Assembly (NCBI RefSeq): GCF_020686965.1
Contig: NZ_JAJEPS010000003.1
Location: 62,001 to 126,000 of the forward strand
DNA length: 64,000 nucleotides
Reading direction: 5' to 3'
Source of the DNA: Hominiventricola filiformis
Lineage (GTDB): Bacteria > Bacillota > Clostridia > Lachnospirales > Lachnospiraceae
The translations under genes were made by a program, and so were the position numbers. Below the pieces are notes generated by a model. The model searched no databases. It was not told the origin of the DNA and saw only the letters and a list, made by a program, of their open reading frames with translations. Below, one piece after another: positions 35,153 to 44,682 of the stretch; within the stretch, counting starts at the first letter, position 1; each line of letters starts with the position of its first letter.

Positions 35153-36214
35153 TTATTTCTGATGTGTATAAGCCTCCACATGAGCACCATCCCAGGTTGC
35201 CACATGATAGTATACATTCAGTCCCTGGTCAATAAGAGAAAGACCCATGATTGCTCCAGTTCCCTCTCCTAAATGCATGCCTGCCTGTATCGGTGCCTGC
35301 ATTCCAAGATGTTCCATCGCCAGCTTAGCCGCCGGCTCTGCAGATCCGTGGGTCGGAATCATATATTCCTTTGCGGTCTTAGAGAGCATGCCTGCCAGAT
35401 ATGCAGAAATAGCAGAAATGAAGCCATCAATCAAAATTGGGAGATGGTAATAAGCTGCTCCGAGATAGCATCCCACCATACCGGCAATATCAAGACCTCC
35501 TACCTTTGAGATCACGTCAATGGCATCTGTTTTATCAGGATGGTTTACCTCAATGGCACGCTCAATGGCACGTACTTTTTTATTCAGTCCCTCGGTGGAA
35601 AGACCGGCACCTCTTCCTGTCACTACTTCCGGCGCCTGGTCAAACAATACGGCTGCACAGGCAGAGCTGGTGGTTGTATTGCCAATTCCCATCTCGCCGG
35701 TCACAATCAGATCATATCCTTCTGCTTTCAGGTCTCTGACCGTATCCACACCCGTCAGAATTGCCTGCACACATTCTTCTCTGGTCATGGCCGGGCCTTC
35801 TGCAATGTTTCCGGTGCCATAACGTACCACACAATTACGGATCCTCGGATGTACCCCATCCTTCAGTCCTCCGATATTGACCGGAACCATCGTGCATCCC
35901 GCCAGGTGGCTCATAATGCAGGCAGTGGACAGGTCATTTCCCATATTTTCCAGTACCTGCATGGTAACAGAACTGTCCGTCTGGGTTACGCCTTCTTTTA
36001 CTACTCCATTATCAGCGCCCATAAGCACGACGGCACGTTTGTCAGGATGGGGATGGGCATCTCCATAGATTCCGGCGATCTGGACCACCACTTCTTCCAG
36101 CCATCCAAGTCCTCTTAATGGTTTACACAAGGAATCCCAGTTTTTCCAAGCTTCTTCTCTTGCGTTTGCATCTGTCGGCTGAATGCCGGCAATGATCTCT
36201 TTCAGTCTGTCCAT
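35153..36214 (-). CDS. cobT: nicotinate-nucleotide--dimethylbenzimidazole phosphoribosyltransferase
   Basis: Activates the lower-ligand base to its alpha-ribotide. 353 residues with conserved GADNGVVKEGVTQ near 68, GEMGIGNTTTSSA near 173 and the C-terminal HLGEGTGA (catalytic Glu). Genes for making a benzimidazole (bluB, bza) are not in the window, so the base may be imported or made elsewhere. Confidence 0.96.
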   Translation of the reverse strand: MDRLKEIIAGIQPTDANAREEAWKNWDSLCKPLRGLGWLEEVVVQIAGIYGDAHPHPDKRAVVLMGADNGVVKEGVTQTDSSVTMQVLENMGNDLSTACIMSHLAGCTMVPVNIGGLKDGVHPRIRNCVVRYGTGNIAEGPAMTREECVQAILTGVDTVRDLKAEGYDLIVTGEMGIGNTTTSSACAAVLFDQAPEVVTGRGAGLSTEGLNKKVRAIERAIEVNHPDKTDAIDVISKVGGLDIAGMVGCYLGAAYYHLPILIDGFISAISAYLAGMLSKTAKEYMIPTHGSAEPAAKLAMEHLGMQAPIQAGMHLGEGTGAIMGLSLIDQGLNVYYHVATWDGAHVEAYTHQK

Positions 36215-36219
36215 CTTCT

Positions 36220-36849
36220 CTAACCTTTATAATACAGCATGGCATTACAGATGGTTGCTGCAATGTTGCTGCCGCCCTTTCTTCCTCTTGGAACAATATA
36301 GGGAACCCCCGCCGTCATGATCAGCTCTTTGGCCTCTACCACGTTGACAAATCCTACTGGTGCACCGATGATCAGTGCCGGATCTACCTTGCCTTCCTGG
36401 ATCAGCTCATAGAGACGGATCAGTGCAGTCGGTGCATTTCCCACTGCAAAGATCACTTCTTTGCCGAGAGCTGCGCCCCGCTCCATGCAGATGGCTGCAC
36501 GGGTACATCCCCTCTCCTGCGCTTCTTTTGCCACATCCTCGTCGGACATGAAGCAGTAAGCTTCTCCGCCGTACTCTGCCAGCTTTTTCTTATTAATTCC
36601 GGACCATGCCATCTTCGTATCCGTCACAATGACAGCGCCTCTTCTTAAGGCTTCCACGCCCAGCATGGCTGCATTTTCAGAAAAGCACAGGTTATCCGCA
36701 TAGTCGAAATCCGCAGACGTATGGATGCAGCGTTTTACGATGGAGAACTGAGGCTCCGGCCAGGTTCTTCCATTTAACTCCTGCGTGATAATCTCCATAC
36801 TGCGCTTCTCTATCTCATTTGGTTTTACAATCTTAATCTCATTCAGCAT
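36220..36849 (-). CDS. cbiC: cobalt-precorrin-8 methylmutase CbiC
   Basis: Moves the C11 methyl group to C12 to give cobyrinate. 209 residues; the catalytic His lies in VKRCIHTSADFDYADNL near 43, and GAPVGFVNVVEAKE near 160 and PRGRKGGSNIAA near 187 are CbiC/CobH-typical. The start overlaps the cbiP stop by 1 nt. Confidence 0.96.
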   Translation of the reverse strand: MLNEIKIVKPNEIEKRSMEIITQELNGRTWPEPQFSIVKRCIHTSADFDYADNLCFSENAAMLGVEALRRGAVIVTDTKMAWSGINKKKLAEYGGEAYCFMSDEDVAKEAQERGCTRAAICMERGAALGKEVIFAVGNAPTALIRLYELIQEGKVDPALIIGAPVGFVNVVEAKELIMTAGVPYIVPRGRKGGSNIAATICNAMLYYKG

Positions 36850-38354
36850 CAGATCCCCGCCTCCAGAATTTCGTATATTTTTTTCATGTCAAATGATGAT
36901 CTGACCAGATCTGCCAGCTTGTCATATTCCTGCTCTTTGTGAGCAGCCAGATCAAAGTGCCAGCTGCCGTAATCAAGGCCTTTGCTTCTCATAAGTTCCC
37001 GGATCATGCTCTCTGCAAAATCATCCGTATCAAAGAGACCATGGAGGTAGCTTCCCAGAACGGTGCCGTCCTCATTGGCAAGGGCATCAATCCTTCCGTC
37101 CTCCAGACGAACCAGCTCCTGACAGCCGCCCAGATTTTCGGAAACACCCATATGAATCTCATAACCGGTCACTTCTTTTCCTTCCCAGTCACTCCACAGG
37201 CCGACACCCTTCCTCATGATGCCATGAATCTGGGTTCTGGTCTTAGATTTGGCAAAAACAGTCTTCGTATCCAGAAGACCCATGCCTCTCATGGTACCGC
37301 CGTGCTCCACATTGTCCGGGTCTTCCATGACTTTTCCCAGAAGCTGGAAACCGCCGCAGATGCCGATGATCGGCGTCTTCTTCTCTGCCTGCCGTAAAAT
37401 CAGCGCTTCCATACCGGACTCCCGGAGCCACTGCATATCGTCCATGGTATTCTTGGTACCCGGCAGCAGAATCAGATCCGGATCTTCCAGCATCCCCGGC
37501 TGGGATACATACCGGAGGGATACCCCATCCATCCGCTCAAAGACGGAGAAATCCGTAAAATTAGAAATATGAGGCAGACGGATCACCGCCACATCAAGGC
37601 CTGCTCCTTTATGAGTCTGCTCAAGGCGGTCGGAAAGACTGTCTTCATCATCGATATCCAGCCGTTCCATAGGAACCACTCCCACCACCGGAATATCCGT
37701 CTTTTCTTCAATCATCCGAAGTCCCGGCTCCAGGATCTTCACATCCCCGCGGAATTTGTTGACAACCAGACCTTTAATCATGGCCTGCTCATCCTCCGGG
37801 AGAAGCTTTACAGTGCCGTATAAGGCCGCAAAAACACCGCCCCTGTCAATATCTCCCACCAACAGTACCGGTGCTTTCGCCATTCTCGCCATTCCCATGT
37901 TGACGATATCATTTTCATGGAGATTAATCTCCGCAGGACTTCCTGCTCCCTCAATGACAATGATGTCGTACTCATTGCTCAGCCGCTCATAAGCTGTCAG
38001 CACATCCGGAATCAGCTGCTTTTTATTCTTATAATAATCCATGGCTTTCATGTTGCCGCGGACTTCCCCGTTTACAATGACCTGGCTTCCCACATTGCTG
38101 GTGGGTTTGAGCAGAATCGGGTTCATATCTGCTGTCGGATCAATGCCGCATGCTTCCGCCTGCATGGCCTGTGCCCGGCCGATCTCCAGTCCTTCCTTTG
38201 TAATGTAGGAATTGAGGGCCATATTCTGGGATTTAAAGGGTGCCACTTTATAACCATCCTGCTTAAATACCCTGCATAGTCCCGCTGTCAGGAAACTCTT
38301 TCCGGAATTGGACATGGTTCCCTGCACCATAATCGCTTTTGCCACGTTTCTCAC
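36849..38354 (-). CDS. cbiP: cobyric acid synthase
   Basis: Amidates side chains b, d, e and g using glutamine and ATP. 501 residues. N-terminal MVQGTMSNSGKSFLTAGL (P-loop near 9-24) and a glutaminase-like C-terminal half with IIGICGGFQLLG near 330 (nucleophile Cys) and a conserved His in GSYLHGLFD near 445. Stop and start overlap with neighbours by 1 and 4 nt. Confidence 0.96.
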   Translation of the reverse strand: MRNVAKAIMVQGTMSNSGKSFLTAGLCRVFKQDGYKVAPFKSQNMALNSYITKEGLEIGRAQAMQAEACGIDPTADMNPILLKPTSNVGSQVIVNGEVRGNMKAMDYYKNKKQLIPDVLTAYERLSNEYDIIVIEGAGSPAEINLHENDIVNMGMARMAKAPVLLVGDIDRGGVFAALYGTVKLLPEDEQAMIKGLVVNKFRGDVKILEPGLRMIEEKTDIPVVGVVPMERLDIDDEDSLSDRLEQTHKGAGLDVAVIRLPHISNFTDFSVFERMDGVSLRYVSQPGMLEDPDLILLPGTKNTMDDMQWLRESGMEALILRQAEKKTPIIGICGGFQLLGKVMEDPDNVEHGGTMRGMGLLDTKTVFAKSKTRTQIHGIMRKGVGLWSDWEGKEVTGYEIHMGVSENLGGCQELVRLEDGRIDALANEDGTVLGSYLHGLFDTDDFAESMIRELMRSKGLDYGSWHFDLAAHKEQEYDKLADLVRSSFDMKKIYEILEAGI

Positions 38355-39412
38355 CTCGCTGTCTTCTTCAATGCTTCTATCAGCCGTCCATTGGCTTCAT
38401 GATCTTTGACTGCCACCCGGTAACAGGTCTCATCCAGTCCCCGGTAATTGCTGCATCTGCGGATCATAATCCCCTCCGGCAGAAGCCTGTCATAAAGATC
38501 CCGGATACCATCCGTGCGGAAGAACAGGTAATCTGCCTGTCCATCCCAGACGGTCATCCCCAGAATCTCCATCTCTTTTTTGAGATATGCCCGTTCCTCT
38601 CTCACAAGAGTAATGGCCTTCTCCTTATATTCCCCTTCCCCAAGGGCCGCAATACCTGCTTCTGACGCCAACACGCTGATGCCCCAGCACTGTCCGGCTG
38701 CTTCCATCTTCCGAAGGAGTGCCCCATCACCGCAGACGCCATATCCCAGCCGGATGCCCGGCATGGCATACATTTTAGTAAAGGATTTTAAAATAAACAG
38801 ATGTTTATATTCTGTTGTTTTCTGAATCAGCGACCGTTCTTCCTGACCGGTAAAATCAAGGAAACATTCATCCAGCACCAGCAAAATACTCCTGCTTTCT
38901 GCCCGCTCCAGAATCCGGAGCAGCAGCTCCTGCTCTACCAGGATTCCGGTGGGATTATTGGGATTGCAGAGGAACATCACATCCATGTCTTCGGTCATCT
39001 GTTCCAGAATGTCTTCCCTCACCCGGTAATCCGGCTGCATCTCATAGATGTGAATCTTCGTTCCCACCTGTTTTAATGCTTCCTCATATTCCAGGAACGT
39101 AGGGGCTGTTAAAAGGGCATGGGCAGGCTTCGTCCCATAGGCAAGGCGGTAGATAAGATCCGCTCCGCCGTTTCCGCAGATCAGTGCTTCTTCCGGGACT
39201 TCATGGTACTCTGCCAGTGCATGCTTTAATTTCCGGCTTTCCGGATCCGGATAATGCTCCGCTTTATAAAGAGCCTCCATCACCGCCAGCCGGACCCCTG
39301 CCGGCATGCCCAGCGGATTGATGTTTGCAGAAAAATCCAGAAATTTCCTGTCTTCTTTCGCCATCTGTTTCTGGATCTCTTCACTGTAAATATCTCCTCC
39401 GTGCTGTCCCAT
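38351..39412 (-). CDS. cobD: L-threonine-O-3-phosphate decarboxylase CobD
   Basis: PLP enzyme of the histidinol-phosphate-aminotransferase fold that makes (R)-1-amino-2-propanol phosphate for the nucleotide loop. 353 residues; LDFSANINPLGMP near 26, LCNPNNPTG near 150 and the PLP Lys in LKSFTKMYAMPGIRLGYG near 210. AGGAGG precedes ATG 39412. The B12 context separates it from HisC. A threonine kinase (PduX) is not present. Confidence 0.92.
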   Translation of the reverse strand: MGQHGGDIYSEEIQKQMAKEDRKFLDFSANINPLGMPAGVRLAVMEALYKAEHYPDPESRKLKHALAEYHEVPEEALICGNGGADLIYRLAYGTKPAHALLTAPTFLEYEEALKQVGTKIHIYEMQPDYRVREDILEQMTEDMDVMFLCNPNNPTGILVEQELLLRILERAESRSILLVLDECFLDFTGQEERSLIQKTTEYKHLFILKSFTKMYAMPGIRLGYGVCGDGALLRKMEAAGQCWGISVLASEAGIAALGEGEYKEKAITLVREERAYLKKEMEILGMTVWDGQADYLFFRTDGIRDLYDRLLPEGIMIRRCSNYRGLDETCYRVAVKDHEANGRLIEALKKTAR

Positions 39413-39438
39413 GCCCGGTCCTCCTGTTTCTATTTCTC

Positions 39439-41841
39439 TTATTTTCCAGCTTTTACATCAGCAAGAAGTACATTTCTAATTCCTTCTGCTGTGTATTCTA
39501 CCGCCGACTGCCCTACAGCAAGTCCTGCTGCTTCTGCTGCCTTCTCCGTTACCGGTCCGATGCAGATGATCTTCGCCGGACAGTCCACACGGACGCCGTC
39601 TTCTTCCAGCATAGAGGCAAAGGCGCGTACTGCAGATCCGCTGCACAGCGTCACATAATCCACCTGGGAAATCATTCTTCTTAACTCTTCTGCTTTCCGC
39701 AGATCCACCGCTGTATGATACATGGATACCTTACTGTAGGCGATACCGGCTGCATCCAGCGCCTGATCCAGTTCCTTCGAAGCTTCTTCTGCACGCACCA
39801 GCACTACCCGCTCATCCTTCTGTAGCGTCGGTACCCACTCTTTTGCCAGTGTCCGGCTGGTATATTTCGTCGGTACAAAATCTGCCAGGAAACCTTTGCC
39901 TGCCAGTGCTTTCGCCGTGCCCTCGCCGACTACGGCAAATTTCAGGTTTGCAAGGCTTCTGAAATCTTTTCCTGCTGCCAGCAGTTTTTCAAAGAACAGC
40001 TCTACACCATTGCTGCTGGTAAAGACCATCCAGCCGTAGGCTTCCGGATGAGCCACCAGGCGGTCGAGCTCCGGACTTTCCAGGGCTTCTGTATGAATCA
40101 GGCTGAATCGGATGGCTTCTGCGCCTTCCTCTTCCAGCACTTCGGCCAGGTGCTCTGTCATCTTCTCTGTTGCGGTCACCAGTACCCGTTTGCCGGATAA
40201 GGGCTGATTGCCGTACCAGCCGATCTCATTTCTTAAGGAAACCACATCACCGATTACCGTGATGGCCGGTGTCTGAATGCCTGCCTTTTTGGCTTCTTCC
40301 ACGATGGTCTCCAGGGTTCCCACAGCGACCTTCTGTCTGGCCGTCGTACCTTCCTGCACCACCGCTGCAGGGGTCTTCGGATTTTTACCGTTGGCAATCA
40401 AATTCTTTGTAATATTCGGAAGATTTTTAAGACCCATCAAAAATACCAGGGTACCTTCTTCCTTTGCAAGGGTTCCATAATCAAGAACCGTGCTGTCCTT
40501 GTGGGCACCCTCATGTCCTGTAATCACATGAAACGAAGAAGCATGATCCCGGTGAGTCACCGGAATACCTGCATAAGCCGGTGCTCCATAACAGGAGGAC
40601 ACACCCGGTACGATCTCATAATCCACACCTGCTTCTTTGAGCTCCTGGGCTTCCTCTCCTCCGCGTCCGAAGATAAAGGGATCTCCACCTTTTAAGCGGA
40701 CTACATTCTTTCCTTCTTTTGCCAGACGGATGAGCAGCGCATTGGTCTCCTCCTGTTTCAGATGATGATGGGAAGAGCGTTTTCCTGCGTAAATCAGCTC
40801 TGCATCCGGTCTTGCTTCATTGAGCAGGGAGTCCGTTGCCAGACTGTCATAGACCAACACATCTGCGCTGCGGATACAGGATAAGCATCTCTGGGTCACC
40901 AGACGTTCATCTCCAGGTCCTGCACCGACCAGCCATACTTTTCCCTGGCAGATTTTCCGCGCCAGTTCCTGTCCAAGTGCTTCTGCCTGCTCCGGCTGAA
41001 TTCCATTTTCAATGGAACCGGACGCCCGTTTTACATGCTTCGCATCCTGAGCAAACAGCACTTCCATAGAAAGCTTCGTTCCCTCCACTTTCGCCAGTGC
41101 TGCCGCCGGTGCATTGCAGCTGCCGTCAATCGCTTTCAGGTAAGCACGCTCAGCACTTAACATCGCCATCGCTTCTGCATCATTCAATGCTTCCATCACT
41201 TCTGTCAGATGTCCGTTCTTCGTCTCCACTGCCAGAATTGCCTGGCCGGCTGCCGGAAGGCACTGATCCGGTGACAATTTTTCAAAATGAAATTCGCCGC
41301 CGGATACCATATCCAGACGTTCCAGTCCTGCGGATGCCAGTACAATGGCATCATAGAGACCATCTGTCAGTTTTTTAAGTCTCGTCTGTACGTTACCCCG
41401 GATAGGCCGAATGACCACCAGCGGATTCAGTGCCCGGATCTGCAGCTCTCTTCTTAAACTTCCGGTACCTACCACACTTCCTGGCTTCAGATCAACAAGC
41501 TTCGTTCCGTCTTTTGTAACGATCACATCCTCCACAGGACCTCTCTTTAATGCTGCCCCGATTCCCAACCCTTTCGGGAAATCCATAGGCATATCCTTGG
41601 CGCTGTGCACTGCCAGATCGATCCGTTCATCCAGCAATGCCTCCTCCAGTTCCTGGGTAAAAACACCTTTTCCGCCAAAGGACGTCAATGTCCGGTCCAG
41701 AAGCTCGTCACCCTTTGTGGACATCTCGCAGATCTCCACCCGAATGCCCGGAAATGCCTCTTCTATCTTCTGTCTTACGATATTTGTCTGAACCAGTGCC
41801 AGACGGCTCTTTCTGGTTCCGATCCTTATCAGATCCTGCAT
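39439..41841 (-). CDS. hemC-cobA-hemD: trifunctional HemC-CobA-HemD fusion
   Basis: 800 residues from ATG 41841 (GGAGG 5 nt upstream). 1-298: hydroxymethylbilane synthase with the dipyrromethane cofactor on Cys242 (GSCNAPAAA). 300-540: SAM-dependent uroporphyrinogen-III C2/C7-methyltransferase (VWLVGAGPGDERLVT, RLKGGDPFIFGRGGEE). 545-800: uroporphyrinogen-III synthase (KRVLVTATE start, low conservation as usual). One protein would take porphobilinogen to precorrin-2. CobA-HemD fusions are frequent in Firmicutes; HemC on the same chain is less common. The product still needs oxidation and cobalt insertion by enzymes not seen here. Confidence 0.94.
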   Translation of the reverse strand: MQDLIRIGTRKSRLALVQTNIVRQKIEEAFPGIRVEICEMSTKGDELLDRTLTSFGGKGVFTQELEEALLDERIDLAVHSAKDMPMDFPKGLGIGAALKRGPVEDVIVTKDGTKLVDLKPGSVVGTGSLRRELQIRALNPLVVIRPIRGNVQTRLKKLTDGLYDAIVLASAGLERLDMVSGGEFHFEKLSPDQCLPAAGQAILAVETKNGHLTEVMEALNDAEAMAMLSAERAYLKAIDGSCNAPAAALAKVEGTKLSMEVLFAQDAKHVKRASGSIENGIQPEQAEALGQELARKICQGKVWLVGAGPGDERLVTQRCLSCIRSADVLVYDSLATDSLLNEARPDAELIYAGKRSSHHHLKQEETNALLIRLAKEGKNVVRLKGGDPFIFGRGGEEAQELKEAGVDYEIVPGVSSCYGAPAYAGIPVTHRDHASSFHVITGHEGAHKDSTVLDYGTLAKEEGTLVFLMGLKNLPNITKNLIANGKNPKTPAAVVQEGTTARQKVAVGTLETIVEEAKKAGIQTPAITVIGDVVSLRNEIGWYGNQPLSGKRVLVTATEKMTEHLAEVLEEEGAEAIRFSLIHTEALESPELDRLVAHPEAYGWMVFTSSNGVELFFEKLLAAGKDFRSLANLKFAVVGEGTAKALAGKGFLADFVPTKYTSRTLAKEWVPTLQKDERVVLVRAEEASKELDQALDAAGIAYSKVSMYHTAVDLRKAEELRRMISQVDYVTLCSGSAVRAFASMLEEDGVRVDCPAKIICIGPVTEKAAEAAGLAVGQSAVEYTAEGIRNVLLADVKAGK

Positions 41842-41878
41842 GTTATCCTCCATCTCCATACATGAAAGGTCCGCTTTC

Positions 41879-42610
41879 CTATACGCGATAACCTCTCGGA
41901 GTAATCATTCTTCCATTCTTTGTATATGTCTGGGAATTCCCCACAATCACCACACTGAACATGTCAATATCTGCATTTTTCAGTTCTCCCAGGGTCGTGA
42001 TACAGGAAGCCTCATCTTTTCGTCCTGCATTTCTCACAATACCGACCGGAGTCTCCGGTTTCCGGTATTTCATCAGAATATCTGCTGCTTTCTCTACATA
42101 GTCTACACGTTTTTTGCTCTTCGGGTTGTAAAGGCAGACGATCATGTCTCCCTGCCCTGCACAGTCCACGCGCTTCATAATCAGATCAAAAGGCGTCATC
42201 AGGTCGCTTAAACTGATGACTGCAAAATCGTGCATCAGCGGAGCGCCCAGTACAGAAGCGGCCGCGCTGGCTGCCGTTACACCCGGAACCGTCTCGATCT
42301 CAATATTGGCATTCATCTCTTCCGCTACCTGATAGATGATGCCTGCCATACCGTAGATACCGCTGTCGCCGCTGGATACCATAGCAACGGTCTGGTCCTT
42401 CATTGCTTCCTCTACCGCCATCTGACAGCGCTTTACTTCCTGCATCATCGGCGTTGCAAGGTAATTTTTATCCGGAAAGAATTCCTTTAAAATATTTACA
42501 TAAGTGGTATAACCGGTAACCACATCCGCATTTTTAATCACTTCAATGGCTTTCTCTGTCATATGCTCATAGCCGCCGGGGCCGAATCCGACTACGTATA
42601 ATTTTCCCAT
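41879..42610 (-). CDS. cbiH: cobalt-factor III / precorrin-3B C17-methyltransferase CbiH
   Basis: Adds the C17 methyl with ring contraction. 243 residues of the tetrapyrrole methylase fold: GKLYVVGFGPGGYEHMT at the start, VSSGDSGIYGMAG near 98, ETVPGVTAASAAASVLGAPL near 127 and DMIVCLYNPKSKKR near 175. Lies 3 nt downstream of hemA. Confidence 0.95.
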   Translation of the reverse strand: MGKLYVVGFGPGGYEHMTEKAIEVIKNADVVTGYTTYVNILKEFFPDKNYLATPMMQEVKRCQMAVEEAMKDQTVAMVSSGDSGIYGMAGIIYQVAEEMNANIEIETVPGVTAASAAASVLGAPLMHDFAVISLSDLMTPFDLIMKRVDCAGQGDMIVCLYNPKSKKRVDYVEKAADILMKYRKPETPVGIVRNAGRKDEASCITTLGELKNADIDMFSVVIVGNSQTYTKNGRMITPRGYRV

Positions 42611-42613
42611 AAA

Positions 42614-43795
42614 TTATTCAATCTCCTTTAAATGTCCAAAAAGTGCGTGAAGCTCTGCCGGAGTGGAATGATCCCGCAGACGGTAAAACATCTTATCAAT
42701 GGCTTTATCAAGTCCCTTTTTTTCCGCTTCCTGTTCCATCCATTCCTTAAAAGAAGCCATATCCGGCAATGCCAGCTGGAATACCATCCAGCGTTCAAAA
42801 TCCATCTGTACTTCGTCAAGAATCTGGTCTGCAGCCACAACTTCATGCTGTTTTTTTTCGTTATTTGTCCGGGCAAGTTCCTGGAAATCATCAATATCAT
42901 AACGCATGATTCCCGGCAGTTTCTCCACCTTTGCCTCAATGTCAATCGGCACTGCCAAATCCACCAGTACACGGGGTTTCTCTGTCACAAGCTTCTCCGC
43001 CATCTTACTGTAAGTCAGCGTATAATGAGGGCTGCTGGTGGCACTGATAATTGCATCCATCTCATTGACCAGCTCGTACCGTTTTTCATATTCCATAACG
43101 CGGTATGTAATCTTGTGATGATGGTCTTCTCCTGCCTGTCCCATATTTCTGGACGTAATATAAACCTCCGCACCATCAATGCACTGGAGGTTCTTTAACA
43201 CCGTGCTTCCGATCTTGCCGGATGCACCGATGATCATAACTTTTTTGCCATGAAGGGTTCCCAGCCCCTGTTCTGCTGCCTTGATGGCCATGGTAGCAGT
43301 GGACACACTGGTTCTGGAAAGATCCGTTTCTGTCTTTACCTTCTTGGCTGCCGTTACCGCATAGCGGAACAGCGTATTCAGATAGACGCCGCAGGTGCCT
43401 GTCTCTCTTGCCTGATCATGGGCACGTTTCACCTGGCCGAGGATCTGATCCTCGCCCATAACCATGGACTCAAGACCTGCTGCCACGTGGAACAGATGAC
43501 GCACAGCCTTGCTTCCATTATAAAAGCGGATATAGTCACCGATATTTTCCACATCCTGTGCACCGGCAAATTCCAGCACCAGATCCTGCAATTCTGTAAA
43601 ATTGCCGCCCGGACAGGCAGTATAAATATAAACCTCTGTTCGATTACAGGTACTGATAATCACGCACTCTTCCGCGATGCCTCTCGCGATCATCTCCTTC
43701 ATCAGTTCCTGCTGCTTCTCTGCCGGAAACGCAAACAGTTCCCGGACAGCCAGCGGCGTATTATGATGACTGATTCCGATCAGTGAGATTCCCAT
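42614..43795 (-). CDS. hemA: glutamyl-tRNA reductase
   Basis: First committed step of C5 tetrapyrrole synthesis: reduces glutamyl-tRNA to glutamate-1-semialdehyde with NADPH. 393 residues. Catalytic Cys50 in ISTCNRTEVY, MGEDQILGQVK near 113 and NADPH site VMIIGASGKIGSTVL near 190. Being the second gene behind the riboswitch, precursor supply is tied to B12 demand. HemL and HemB are not in the window. Confidence 0.96.
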   Translation of the reverse strand: MGISLIGISHHNTPLAVRELFAFPAEKQQELMKEMIARGIAEECVIISTCNRTEVYIYTACPGGNFTELQDLVLEFAGAQDVENIGDYIRFYNGSKAVRHLFHVAAGLESMVMGEDQILGQVKRAHDQARETGTCGVYLNTLFRYAVTAAKKVKTETDLSRTSVSTATMAIKAAEQGLGTLHGKKVMIIGASGKIGSTVLKNLQCIDGAEVYITSRNMGQAGEDHHHKITYRVMEYEKRYELVNEMDAIISATSSPHYTLTYSKMAEKLVTEKPRVLVDLAVPIDIEAKVEKLPGIMRYDIDDFQELARTNNEKKQHEVVAADQILDEVQMDFERWMVFQLALPDMASFKEWMEQEAEKKGLDKAIDKMFYRLRDHSTPAELHALFGHLKEIE

Positions 43796-44550
43796 TACTC
43801 CGTCACTCCCTTTCGGAATTCTGTGGTAAAGGTCTTGTCATACAATTTGGACAGGTCATAGTCATTTCCAAGGAAATCTCCGACTACGGTCAGAGCCGTC
43901 TTGGTAATGCCAGCCTCCTTCACACGCTCTGCAATATTGGTCAGATCACCGCGGACAATCTTCTGATCTTCCCAGGTTGCTTTATAGACAACAGCTACCG
44001 GAGTTTCCGGACGATATTCCTGTCTCAAAATCGCAGACATCTCGTCCAGCATGCCAACGCTTAAGAAAATGATCATGGTGGCATTGTGCTTTGCCAGATC
44101 TACCAGCTTTTCCTTCGGCGGCATTGGGGTACGTCCTTCCATACGGGTCAGAATCACCGTCTGGCTCACGCCCGGAAGGGTATATTCCTTCTTTAACACT
44201 GCTGCAGTTGCAAGGAAAGAACTGACACCTGGAATCACCTCATAGTCAATGCCCAGTTCATCCAGTCTGTCCATCTGCTCTCTGTGAGCACCATAAATAG
44301 CCGGATCTCCCGTATGAACCCGGGCAACCTTCAGACCCTTGTCTTCTGCATCTTTCATCACATCAATGACTTCATCAAGGTTCATCAGGGCACTGTTGTA
44401 AATAACAGCTCCCTCTTTTGCATCTGCCAATACCTGTGGATTGACCAGAGAACCTGCATAAATGATGACATCTGCGCTGTCAATAATCTTCTTTCCCTTA
44501 ATAGTCAGAAGTTCCGGGTCGCCAGGACCCGCTCCGATAAATGATACCAT
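43795..44550 (-). CDS. cbiF: cobalt-precorrin-4 C11-methyltransferase CbiF
   Basis: 251 residues from ATG 44550 (GGAGGG upstream). Conserved VSFIGAGPGDPELLTIKG at the start, RVHTGDPAIYGAHREQ near 77 and VIPGVSSFLATAA near 104. It is the first gene after the cobalamin riboswitch; an open frame further upstream runs through the terminator hairpin and is not conserved. Overlaps hemA by 1 nt. Confidence 0.95.
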   Translation of the reverse strand: MVSFIGAGPGDPELLTIKGKKIIDSADVIIYAGSLVNPQVLADAKEGAVIYNSALMNLDEVIDVMKDAEDKGLKVARVHTGDPAIYGAHREQMDRLDELGIDYEVIPGVSSFLATAAVLKKEYTLPGVSQTVILTRMEGRTPMPPKEKLVDLAKHNATMIIFLSVGMLDEMSAILRQEYRPETPVAVVYKATWEDQKIVRGDLTNIAERVKEAGITKTALTVVGDFLGNDYDLSKLYDKTFTTEFRKGVTE

Positions 44551-44570
44551 GTGTTTTCCCTCCACGTAAT

Positions 44571-44605
44571 AAAAGGAGTCCCCGCAACACAGCCGCGAAG
44601 ACTCC
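44571..44605 (-). terminator. terminator of the cobalamin riboswitch expression platform
   Basis: GGAGTC (minus strand 44605-44600) pairs with GACTCC (44580-44575) around an inner CGG...GCG stem, followed by TTTTATT. It lies between the aptamer and cbiF and ends 21 nt before the start codon, fitting transcription attenuation when B12 is bound. Confidence 0.8.
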
Positions 44606-44682
44606 CTCATTTTTCTTTTGATCTGAATGTATTTCTTTGTCAGAAATTTTCAGGATCTGCTTTCTTCGGAAGCTCTCCCAGA

